Shown: one piece after another, positions 1 to 5,768 of the stretch | How positions within the stretch are numbered: position 1 is the stretch's first letter | Layout of the letters: each line of letters begins with the position of its first letter | Source of the DNA: Spirochaetota bacterium | GTDB taxonomy: Bacteria > Spirochaetota > UBA4802 > UBA5550 | Assembly: GCA_003246895.1 (NCBI GenBank) | Contig: QKCL01000007.1 | Span: 1 to 39,054 of the forward strand | Direction of reading: 5' to 3' | DNA length: 39,054 nt | The notes under the pieces: generated by a model | Told to the model about the DNA's origin: nothing | Database searches by the model: none | The model's input: only the letters and a program-made list of their open reading frames with translations | Program-made: the position numbers and the translations under genes

Positions 1-113
1 AAGTTCAGTATATAGTATTCAGATATATTGAGTTATTTTATAACAGGCGTCGTATTCATAGTTTATTGAATTACATGACGCCTGCTGAATTTGAAGAAAA
101 AATAAGTGCTTAA
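1..113 (+). CDS. IS3-family transposase OrfB, C-terminal 36 residues (partial)
   Basis: Reading the frame that ends at TAA 111-113 gives a peptide ending RYIELFYNRRRIHSLLNYMT and then PAEFEEKISA. This is the classic end of the IS3 OrfB rve integrase domain: the Y-N-x-x-R-x-H-S-x-L motif followed by (T/S)-P-x-E-F. The catalytic DDE residues would lie upstream, outside the window. The reading frame is open to base 1, so the gene may be intact beyond the edge. OrfB is normally made with OrfA by -1 frameshifting and catalyses copy-out/paste-in transposition; that part is family knowledge. Confidence 0.85.
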   Translation, partial: VQYIVFRYIELFYNRRRIHSLLNYMTPAEFEEKISA

Positions 114-143
114 CTCAGTGTCCGGGGAAATGGGTAAAGTTCA
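1..143 (+). mobile_element. Right end of an IS3-family insertion sequence, cut by the window edge
   Basis: The window opens inside an IS3-type transposase (separate entry) that stops at 111-113. The bases just after the stop (CTCAGTGTCCGGGGAAATGG, ending near ...GTTCA at 143) look like the terminal sequence found right after orfB in many IS3 elements. The left end lies outside the window, so the inverted repeat and target duplication cannot be checked and the exact boundary is an estimate. Confidence 0.6.
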
Positions 144-183
144 TTTTCCCTGTCTAACAATGGGAAGTTGCGGTTGCTAATTT

Positions 184-218
184 CTCCCCCTTTTGTGAAG
201 AATGGGATTAAGGGGGAG
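184..218. terminator. Hairpin between convergent IS transposase and lipoprotein gene
   Basis: A perfect 9-bp inverted repeat (184-192 with 210-218, C-rich arm then G-rich arm) sits between the end of the IS and the stop of the minus-strand lipoprotein gene. There is no long T run on either strand, so it may be a weak or factor-assisted bidirectional terminator. Termination is inferred. Confidence 0.35.
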
Positions 219-237
219 TCAAACAGAAAGTTATGAA

Positions 238-858
238 TTAAATGCCTCTTGAGAGTTCATCATTTAGTCTGACAGGCAGGTTTTTTAAGTCCTCTTTTAT
301 TATTGCCTTTACAACATCAGTTACTGGAACTTGTCTTTTCTTTGCAAAATTTATCGGAGTATAGCATTGCCCTTTTCCTGGCGGTGATGAAAAATACATA
401 TCTTTAGTTTTACCATCTGCTGATATAATTATTATCTGTGTACCTAACGTCAAACCAGTCTCGTGAGCGAATGTAAAACCGGAAACCTTGACTTCCCGAA
501 GGTAGTATATGATTTTAACCTGGTTAGAATTTTCTTTATTGATAACCCATTCAGGATTTTCATTTTTATTTAGTGAGTTTTCAAACTGGTTCGTCTCAAT
601 ACTGATTTTCAATTGTTCTGATATTGATTTAGAAAGATTTTTTACAGGCAGTGATTTCTGTACTATTTTTTTAAATGCATCCTCTTCAACACCAAGACCA
701 TCTGATAGAATATTCTTGGAAGAGCTACTTTTCACACTGACTTCTGTTAAGACAAAATTTCTGCTGGGTAGTTTAGATAGATCATTTCTGGTTAATTTGC
801 CAGCACCGCATGATGCAAAAAACAAAATTGAAATAGAAATGGCCAAAATTTTTCTCAT
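238..858 (-). CDS. Putative lipoprotein of unknown function (206 aa)
   Basis: I do not recognise the family. The start at 858 is preferred over an upstream in-frame codon at 921 because AAAGGAAACAACA precedes this ATG and the protein then begins with a compact signal, MRKILAISISILFFASCGAG. The cysteine at residue 18 with F-A-S before it fits a loose lipobox; F at -3 is unusual in proteobacteria but tolerated in spirochaetes (family knowledge). The mature part is Lys/Ser/Asn rich, with a predicted beta-rich stretch near 'VKIIYYLREVKVSGFTF' and a 'SSPPGKGQCYTP' segment. It stands alone between an IS and an OrfA stub and looks more AT-rich than most neighbours, consistent with acquired DNA. Likely an envelope-attached protein. 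Confidence 0.6.
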   Translation of the reverse strand: MRKILAISISILFFASCGAGKLTRNDLSKLPSRNFVLTEVSVKSSSSKNILSDGLGVEEDAFKKIVQKSLPVKNLSKSISEQLKISIETNQFENSLNKNENPEWVINKENSNQVKIIYYLREVKVSGFTFAHETGLTLGTQIIIISADGKTKDMYFSSPPGKGQCYTPINFAKKRQVPVTDVVKAIIKEDLKNLPVRLNDELSRGI

Positions 859-891
859 TGTTGTTTCCTTTAATAAAGTTTTTGTTAAATG

Positions 892-921
892 TTTGGTACT
901 AAATAGTTTGATCCTTGTCAA
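892..921 (-). promoter_or_regulatory. Candidate promoter/operator of the lipoprotein gene
   Basis: On the minus strand a consensus -35 TTGACA lies at 921-916. Downstream is the near-palindrome TTTAGTACCAAA (903-892). The same arrangement (TTGACA, GATC, then TTTAG-N2-YAAA) occurs upstream of the micro-ORF at 5346-5396. The -10 is poor, so I regard this as a regulated promoter or shared operator only tentatively. Confidence 0.35.
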
Positions 922-1028
922 TGATTAACCTCCGATTCAAGGAAAAGCTTCTGAAATATCCAAGTTATAGTGTTTACAACAGTATGCTGTTTATCTGAAT
1001 GGCGTTCATTGCATAAGGTAGCTGTTTT

Positions 1029-1160
1029 TTATTTCGGTACTATGTCTGATTCATAAGAGAGGGAGAAAGAGGGAGTAAAACAGTCTGATACAGGAGTGCC
1101 TTCTTCTGCTTCTTTCAATATTGAAATAATTTTTGAATCTGAATACTTAGATTTTCTCAT
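1029..1160 (-). pseudogene. IS3-family OrfA stub (N-terminal remnant)
   Basis: After a strong ribosome site (AAGGAGATTCT) an ATG at 1160 opens a 43-codon frame beginning MRKSKYSDSKIISILKEAEE and continuing GTPVSD. This is the start of the IS3 OrfA helix-turn-helix protein (usual form M-R-K-S-x-[FY]-[ST]-[DE]-x-Q-I-[IV]-x-I-L-K-E-A-E-x-G-x-x-V-x-[DE]-[LV]-C-R). Similarity breaks after V-S-D at about residue 26; the remaining 17 residues are unrelated and end at TAA 1031-1029. The rest of the HTH, the leucine zipper and OrfB are gone. It is on the opposite strand to the IS at the left edge, so it records a separate insertion, later deleted. Confidence 0.75.
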
Positions 1161-1204
1161 AGAATCTCCTTCTTTTTTATTAAGAAATTCTACTTAAAAA
1201 AGCA

Positions 1205-1381
1205 ATGGTTTTTTGGGGGGATTACATTCTGGATGAGAAAAAAACCGGCAATATTAAAATGTTCAGATTAGCCGAATCAACAAATGTAATACTTCTTCAT
1301 GAGTCTTTACGTGATATGCTTATCGAAAAGGGTTTTGGCTCGGATATTGCATTTTATGATTTGAAGGATGCAGCTATTTAG
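1205..1381 (+). pseudogene. 3' remnant of an unknown gene beside the OrfA stub
   Basis: The plus strand is open from about 1184 to TAG 1379-1381, giving 58 residues from the ATG at 1205: it starts MVFWGDYILDEKKTGNIKMF and later has NVILLHESLRDMLIEKGF. There is no ribosome site before the ATG. The pattern 'V-x-x-x-E-x-L-[KR]-x-x-L-x-x-x-G' near the end is common at the C-terminus of small Imm11/DUF1629-like proteins, but the match is weak and I do not assign the family. It begins close to where the IS3 left end should lie, so the 5' part was probably lost with the insertion or deletion. Its last codons overlap the end of the convergent acetyltransferase gene. Confidence 0.45.
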
Positions 1382-1856
1382 TTCTGTCAATCTGCATGCT
1401 TGCTCTCTGCTTCTTCTCAAGACAGGTATATCTCGGATAAAAACTGAACTTCTCATAGAAACCTGATACAGATTCATCCCTGTATGAAACAGCAAGCAGA
1501 ATCCTGGTGCATCCTTTTGTTTTCTTCAGCCAGTGGAGAGACCTTCCTATCAGTTCTCTGCCAATGTTCCGGTCGCGAAGTTCAGGGCTCATATATATTG
1601 AGTCAATCTCTCCCTTTCCTGCGCTGAATGAAGATATGCAGTAGCCCGGAGGTTTATCCTCGCAAAAAATCATATCTATATTGAGGTCTTTATCACCTGA
1701 CTGTAGTATTTTCTCAGCCCGGTTCTCAAAGGTGAAAGCTTCAAAGTGATCCCTGAAACAGGGTGACTCTTCCAAATGAATAGGGTTCAGCTCTTCTCAT
1801 AGGTTCTTTATTATATTGAGATCTGATCTATCTATTGTTTTTACTGTGAGGTTCAT
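1374..1856 (-). pseudogene. GNAT N-acetyltransferase interrupted by an in-frame TGA
   Basis: A strong ribosome site (GGAGGAGAAGAC) precedes ATG 1856. The frame reads MNLTVKTIDRSDLNIIKNL, meets TGA at 1799-1797, and continues in the same frame as EELNPIHLEESPCFRDHF to the stop at 1374. GNAT proteins of this type usually read 'L-W-x-x-L-N-x-x-H' here, so the TGA sits exactly where a Trp (TGG) is expected. The rest looks complete: the acetyl-CoA-binding pattern 'MSPELRDRNIGRELI' (consensus V-x-x-x-x-R-x-x-G-x-[GA]) and a C-terminal 'FYEKFSFYPR' motif. A downstream restart would need a TTG at 1775 with no ribosome site. It lies 24 bp after the ABC-F gene, probably in its operon. Most likely a recent nonsense mutation or a sequencing error; TGA is a normal stop elsewhere here. 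Confidence 0.75.
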
Positions 1857-1880
1857 GTCTTCTCCTCCCGCCTTTTTTAT

Positions 1881-3365
1881 TTAACTCTGATCCAAATGAA
1901 ATTCATTTTTTGAACCGGTACTTTTCGTTATTCTCCACCTCTTTTTACAGATAGCCTCAATGAAATACCTGTCATGACTGATGAGAAGAAGCCCTGAACT
2001 GCATTGTCTTAAGGCCTTTTCAAGACATTCAACAGATTGAATATCCATGTGGTTTGTGGGTTCATCCATGATAATCAGTTCAGCATTCAGTGCAATGCCC
2101 CTTGCCAGCATTATCTTTCTTATCTCACCGGGGCTTGGCTCATCTGTATGAAAAAGGCTTTTCGGATTTGACCCAAGGCTTCCGAATACGGTGAGAATCT
2201 CTCCCTTTGTTTCATTGGGCAGAGACATTATCTCCTTCATGATTTTCTTTGAGTCGCTGGCAGAAATTTCCTGTGGCAGATACATGATCCTTGTATTCTC
2301 TATTTCTGAAAGTATGTATTTTATGAGAGTGCTCTTGCCGCTTCCGTTTTCGCCGGTGATGGCAACCCTGTCACCCCGGTTCATGAAGAGAGAACTGAAT
2401 TTCAGAATCCTGTCACCCATGGCAATGCTGTTCGCTTCAATGCTGAATAGAAACCTTCTTCTAGAGGCCTCTCCGGTAAGTACATAGGCTGCCGTTCTTC
2501 TGCTTTTGACATTGAGCTCACTTAATTTGTTCTCCTCATGCCTGATTCTGCCCTCGAGCTGATTGAGTAGTTTACCCTGTACACCGTCCTTCCCGGTAAC
2601 CCTTGCAAGGTTTATCTTTGATTTTGCATCATGATCTTTTCGCGGGATGCCTTTCTTTGAACGCATGCTGTTTGCCTGTGATGCGGAGTTTCTTTTAGTC
2701 TGAGCCTCACTTTTCAATTGAGAAATCTTCCTGTTCAGGCTCTTCTTCTTTTCCATGGAGGAGGTTATCTCGAGTTCTTCCTGTGCAAGTCCATCTCTGT
2801 ACCTGCCTGGCCTTAACCGCACTTCATGGCTGTCAATGAAGAGACACTGATTGGGCAGTTCATTCAGAAGAGTTCTGTCATGGCTGACTATGAGTCCTGC
2901 TCCTTTATATGCCGAAAGGGTCTGCATTATCATCTTCACAGCCTCTGTATCGAGATGATTGGTGGGTTCATCAAGAGCCAGAAAGTCCGGGTTTTGCCAC
3001 AAAGATACTGCAATCTGGATTCTCTTCCTCTCTCCATGACTCAGCGTATCCCACCGGTAGAACCATTCATCTTCAATGGCAAGTCTGGTTTTCAGTATGG
3101 AGCTTTCTTCACAATATGAGAAGAAAAATTCTTCAAAGAGTGCAGGGGGGCTGTCTGTCCGTTGAGAGCAGTATGATGATGACCCCTTAAGTGAAATCGT
3201 GCCCTCCGTGGGAGTGAGATGGCCTGATGCCAAGAGAAGCACCGTGGTTTTGCCTATGCCGTTTGGGCCCACGATTGCAGTCCATCCTTTGGAAATGTGG
3301 AAGCTGAAATTTTTTATGATTGTTTCATTGTAACCAAATGATACATTGTTAAATATTAAACTCAT
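1881..3365 (-). CDS. ABC-F family ATPase (possible antibiotic-resistance/translation factor type)
   Basis: Two ATP-binding cassettes on one chain of 494 residues with no membrane segment: Walker A GPNGIGKT (33-40), signature LSHGE (108-112), Walker B ending LDEPTNHLD (131-139); then Walker A GENGSGKS (338-345), a degenerate signature PSPGE (410-414) and Walker B MDEPTNHMD (433-441). 'DEPTNH' in both halves is typical of ABC-F. A charged linker of about 100 residues (190-290) sits where the ribosome-contacting interdomain linker lies in ABC-F proteins. The compact size resembles resistance ABC-Fs (Vga/Lsa/Sal type) rather than Uup or EttA, but subfamily cannot be settled by eye. A GNAT gene follows at 24 bp. 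ATG 3365 has GAGGG seven bases upstream. The long leader with a short ORF suggests attenuation control. Confidence 0.85.
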   Translation of the reverse strand: MSLIFNNVSFGYNETIIKNFSFHISKGWTAIVGPNGIGKTTVLLLASGHLTPTEGTISLKGSSSYCSQRTDSPPALFEEFFFSYCEESSILKTRLAIEDEWFYRWDTLSHGERKRIQIAVSLWQNPDFLALDEPTNHLDTEAVKMIMQTLSAYKGAGLIVSHDRTLLNELPNQCLFIDSHEVRLRPGRYRDGLAQEELEITSSMEKKKSLNRKISQLKSEAQTKRNSASQANSMRSKKGIPRKDHDAKSKINLARVTGKDGVQGKLLNQLEGRIRHEENKLSELNVKSRRTAAYVLTGEASRRRFLFSIEANSIAMGDRILKFSSLFMNRGDRVAITGENGSGKSTLIKYILSEIENTRIMYLPQEISASDSKKIMKEIMSLPNETKGEILTVFGSLGSNPKSLFHTDEPSPGEIRKIMLARGIALNAELIIMDEPTNHMDIQSVECLEKALRQCSSGLLLISHDRYFIEAICKKRWRITKSTGSKNEFHLDQS

Positions 3366-3391
3366 TGTTACCCTCGTTTTGTCTATTTATT

Positions 3392-3462
3392 TCGGGGCAC
3401 AAAAAAACACGGTATAACCTTGGCATGGTGTTTTTCAATTGCAGATAATTTTAATGCCCCGA
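3392..3462 (-). promoter_or_regulatory. Candidate attenuator in the ABC-F leader
   Basis: On the minus strand TCGGGGCA (3462-3455) pairs perfectly with TGCCCCGA (3399-3392). Nested inside, AAAAACAC (3435-3428) pairs with GTGTTTTT (3410-3403), and the T run on that 3' arm makes it terminator-like. The 5' arm of the outer stem overlaps the last codons of the leader ORF 3451-3483, so ribosome position on that ORF could change the folding. ABC-F resistance genes of other bacteria (vmlR, lsa, msr types) are controlled by leader attenuation. That function here is inferred. Confidence 0.45.
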
Positions 3463-3483
3463 TGAGTTGAAAATGGCAGACAT
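3451..3483 (-). CDS. Short leader ORF (10 codons) upstream of the ABC-F gene
   Basis: CCGGAGGAAG directly precedes ATG 3483, the strongest Shine-Dalgarno in this 230-base leader. The peptide is MSAIFNSSGH, ending at TAA 3453-3451. Its stop lies in the 5' arm of the outer leader stem. Spacing between GGAGG and ATG is short (3 bases). A second possible leader peptide (MISALKHIIK) lies further upstream near 3575. Its role as an attenuation sensor is inferred from its position. Confidence 0.4.
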   Translation of the reverse strand: MSAIFNSSGH

Positions 3484-3602
3484 CTTCCTCCGGAGCTGAT
3501 GAGTTAAGAAATTGTATCAGTTGTTAAGGGTGGGCCTGTCATTATTTTATGATATGTTTTAGTGCTGAAATCATTCCTCATTACCTCGAAGTTTATTGTT
3601 AT

Positions 3603-3632
3603 ATAATAGCAGAATAATAGAGTAAATGTCAA
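3603..3632 (-). promoter_or_regulatory. Promoter of the ABC-F/GNAT operon
   Basis: Minus strand: TTGACA at 3632-3627, an 18-base spacer, then TATTAT at 3608-3603. The -35 is perfect and the -10 differs at one position. It would give a leader of about 230 bases before ATG 3365, unusually long for this window. Confidence 0.6.
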
Positions 3633-3694
3633 TACATTTACAAAAACGCTGTAGGGTGTCACTGGCGACTGTTCCTTTATCTAATGCGGGGAAT

Positions 3695-3721
3695 CCGGGG
3701 GGCATTAAAAACGCCCCCCGG
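3695..3721 (-). terminator. GC-rich hairpin 3' of rsgA
   Basis: A perfect 9-bp stem, CCGGGGGGC (3695-3703) with GCCCCCCGG (3713-3721) and a 9-base loop, begins 6 bases beyond the rsgA stop. No T run follows on the minus strand, but the stem is very stable and correctly placed to end the RNHCP-rsgA transcript. Confidence 0.6.
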
Positions 3722-3726
3722 TCACT

Positions 3727-4791
3727 CTATTTTTCCCTGTAATAGTTTTTGATTCTCCTTGAAAGGTCCTTTTCTTTCTTCTTCCTTTCGAGACGTCCCT
3801 TTTCAGTCATCCTGCTCTCCATGTATGACAGTTCAGAACGCATATCAAGATAGTTCTGATAGCGGCCAATATCAAGTGATCCCTCTACGAGCATATGCTG
3901 TACCGCGCATCCAGGTTCTCCCTGATGGGAACAGTTTTTGTAGCGGCAGTTCCCGGCCGCTTCAGATATCTCACTGAAAGTGGTATCAATACTTTCAGTG
4001 CTTCCCCATAGCTGCAGTTCTCTCATGCCCGGTGTGTCTATTACCATTGCTCCTCCAGTGAGAAAGAACATTTCCTTGTGAGTAGTTGTATGCCTGCCTC
4101 GCAGGTCACTTTCCCGCTGAACTCCTGTTCTCTGGATTGTGTTTCCGGACAGAGCATTAAGAAGAGCAGATTTACCCACACCTGAAGGGCCTGTGAAAGC
4201 AAGCGTTGTCCCTGTTTTAAATGCAGATGAAAAACTTTCGATACTTTCACCTGTAAGAGCACTTACCATAAAAAGCGGTACCCCTCCGGAAACTGTTTCA
4301 GCCTCCAGTCTTGCCGCCTCCCTGTCTGCACAGAGGTCTGCCTTGTTCAGTACGATAACGGGCTTGACTCCTCCTTCGTTGGCCATTGCGATGTAGCGCT
4401 CAATGCCGCGGAGACTGAAATTGCGTCCGCCGTCGAGCCCGGCTACAATGCAGACATAGTCGATATTGGAAGCCACGATCTGCTGTTCTGTTTCGTTGCC
4501 TGCAGTTTTTCTCGAGAAAAAAGTCTCGCGTCTGAGAACCCTCTCTATAAGACCAAGGTCTTCGGATCTGCGGATGATTACCCAGTCTCCCACCGTTGGG
4601 TAATCAGATTTTTCCACGGCTGTATAATGTAAGTACCCGGATGCTTTTGCCTGTATGGGGTCCTCTTCAGTAAAAACCTGATAGATGTGCCGTGACTCTT
4701 TTATTATCCTGCCTACAGTGAGGCCTTCCTGTTTAAACATATTAAACTGGTTTTCGAAATATTCATTCCATCCCATTGCTTTCAGATTCAT
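3727..4791 (-). CDS. rsgA: Ribosome small-subunit-dependent GTPase RsgA
   Basis: A circularly permuted GTPase that checks late maturation of the 30S subunit and releases on GTP hydrolysis (family knowledge). The motif order shows the permutation: G4 NKAD (149-152) and G5 SAL (177-179) come before G1 GPSGVGKS (201-208) and G3 DTPG (252-255). An N-terminal OB-fold is followed by 'TVGDWVII', as usual. The C-terminal zinc knuckle is intact: C282, C287, H289, C295 in NCRYKNCSHQGEPGC. Length (354 aa) is at the long end, with a Lys/Arg-rich tail that may contact rRNA. Its ATG overlaps the TGA of the RNHCP gene (ATGA, 4791-4788), so it is translationally coupled to it. Confidence 0.95.
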   Translation of the reverse strand: MNLKAMGWNEYFENQFNMFKQEGLTVGRIIKESRHIYQVFTEEDPIQAKASGYLHYTAVEKSDYPTVGDWVIIRRSEDLGLIERVLRRETFFSRKTAGNETEQQIVASNIDYVCIVAGLDGGRNFSLRGIERYIAMANEGGVKPVIVLNKADLCADREAARLEAETVSGGVPLFMVSALTGESIESFSSAFKTGTTLAFTGPSGVGKSALLNALSGNTIQRTGVQRESDLRGRHTTTHKEMFFLTGGAMVIDTPGMRELQLWGSTESIDTTFSEISEAAGNCRYKNCSHQGEPGCAVQHMLVEGSLDIGRYQNYLDMRSELSYMESRMTEKGRLERKKKEKDLSRRIKNYYREK

Positions 4792-5186
4792 TTTATTTCC
4801 CCGTGTGGTGTATTCTTTTTCAACTGCTCCAGAAGAAATTCAGATGGAAACGGGAGCTGTATCATGGGCTTCAGGGCCAGTGAAAATAGCAGCATCTCGC
4901 TGTCATCAGGGGCAATGCGGTTTATACGGATAAATCCGCATTTTCTGCAGCGGTGAATCAGGGACCATTCCTTGTTTTTGTCGACCCAGATGCCGATAGG
5001 TTCCATGAGCCCCTTGCATCCTGAACGCCTGTCTCCGGTTCTCATATCAACATGTTTGCTGTAGCAGCAATGAGGACAATGATTGCGGTGTTCTGTGCCG
5101 CTTTCAGGAGGCATAACTGAACATCCGCAATGTTCACATATAAATGGTAAGTTCTCATTATGAACCTGTGTAAGATTTCTGGACAT
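4788..5186 (-). CDS. RNHCP-domain zinc-ribbon protein
   Basis: 132 residues with the hallmark 'RNHCPHCCYSKHVD' and two Cys pairs: CEHCGC (residues 17-22) and CPHC, plus a distal C-R-K-C in 'HRCRKCGFIRINRIAPDD'. This is the RNHCP family, small soluble zinc-ribbon proteins of unknown biochemical role. Here it is coupled to rsgA by a 4-base overlap, suggesting a role near ribosome assembly or RNA; that is inference. The start has an AGGAGAAGATAT ribosome site. Confidence 0.85.
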   Translation of the reverse strand: MSRNLTQVHNENLPFICEHCGCSVMPPESGTEHRNHCPHCCYSKHVDMRTGDRRSGCKGLMEPIGIWVDKNKEWSLIHRCRKCGFIRINRIAPDDSEMLLFSLALKPMIQLPFPSEFLLEQLKKNTPHGEIK

Positions 5187-5345
5187 ATCTTCTCCTATGG
5201 TGCTTATGCACCTGTCGTTATTTCATAAAATGTAAAAAGTAATTATCGAAAAAATATACGTGCAGGAACCTGTTCGTGTAGATCACGGAACAATAAAAGA
5301 ATGATATGTTCTACTGAGGGATGAATACTGAGAATAGAATTTTGC

Positions 5346-5396
5346 TCAGAAGTCAAATCCCTTGAACAGGAACCAGCTTCTCACATAATCCAACAT
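5346..5396 (-). CDS. Micro-ORF (16 codons) with strong ribosome site
   Basis: AAAGGAGATTTT precedes ATG 5396. The peptide MLDYVRSWFLFKGFDF ends at TGA 5348-5346. It has its own candidate promoter (5421-5456). It lies 160 bases upstream of the RNHCP gene on the same strand, so it may be a leader peptide, a small aromatic membrane-active peptide, or the stub of a deleted gene. I do not recognise it. Confidence 0.4.
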   Translation of the reverse strand: MLDYVRSWFLFKGFDF

Positions 5397-5420
5397 AAAA
5401 TCTCCTTTATATAATATTAG

Positions 5421-5456
5421 TTTAGTGCTAAATACTATGATCGGACTCTTTGTCAA
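5421..5456 (-). promoter_or_regulatory. Candidate promoter with palindromic TTTAGCACTAAA box
   Basis: Minus strand: perfect -35 TTGACA at 5456-5451, a possible -10 TATTTA at 5434-5429, and the near-palindrome TTTAGCACTAAA (5432-5421) overlapping the -10. The same elements occur before the lipoprotein gene (892-921), with a GATC between box and -35 in both. An operator for a repressor encoded elsewhere is a reasonable guess. Confidence 0.4.
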
Positions 5457-5768
5457 GAAAATAATTATAGTCTTTGGAATTTTCAGAATGTTATGAATAA
5501 ATGAAAGCAGTTTTTACCTATCATTTATCTCTCTACCTCTGAAAGGGTTTTTGAAACATTCAGGCATGACCGGCTAAATAGGAACCAGGGATCTGAAAAA
5601 GTCTTTATCATAGCTGTATCCTCTGAGTAACGGAGAGGCATCGAACCTGCATGCTCTCTGATAAAGAAGAAAAGGTCAGGGAGGAGATTTTATTAAAACT
5701 TTCATGAACTTCCAGTGTAGCTGTCCAGGGTTTTCAGAATATGACTGTTCAGTGCATATTTATTTAAA
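5457..5768. other. Gene-free stretch with a structured element at 5603-5666
   Basis: No ORF with a ribosome site was seen. CTTTATCA (5603-5610) pairs with TGATAAAG (5659-5666). Inside, two stems compete for the same bases: CCTCT/AGAGG around 5620-5638, and a bulged GAGAGCAT/ATGCCTCTC hairpin on the minus strand. It follows the kinase stop by about 100 bases, and the minus-strand 3' side has a TTTTT, so it may be the kinase terminator or a small structured RNA. It matches no riboswitch I know. Confidence 0.3.

Noticed and set aside
509-928. Plus-strand 139-codon ORF opposite the lipoprotein
   Set aside because: It mirrors the minus-strand lipoprotein gene, which has a ribosome site and signal peptide; the plus frame has neither and shows no family pattern.
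1797-1799. TGA read as tryptophan (alternative genetic code)
   Set aside because: TGA ends katG, the RNHCP gene and several overlapping genes here, and TGG encodes Trp in katG and elsewhere, so a genome-wide recoding does not fit.
5603-5666. tRNA gene
   Set aside because: Only a T-loop-like GGTTCGATGCC is present; no acceptor, D or anticodon arm can be built around it.
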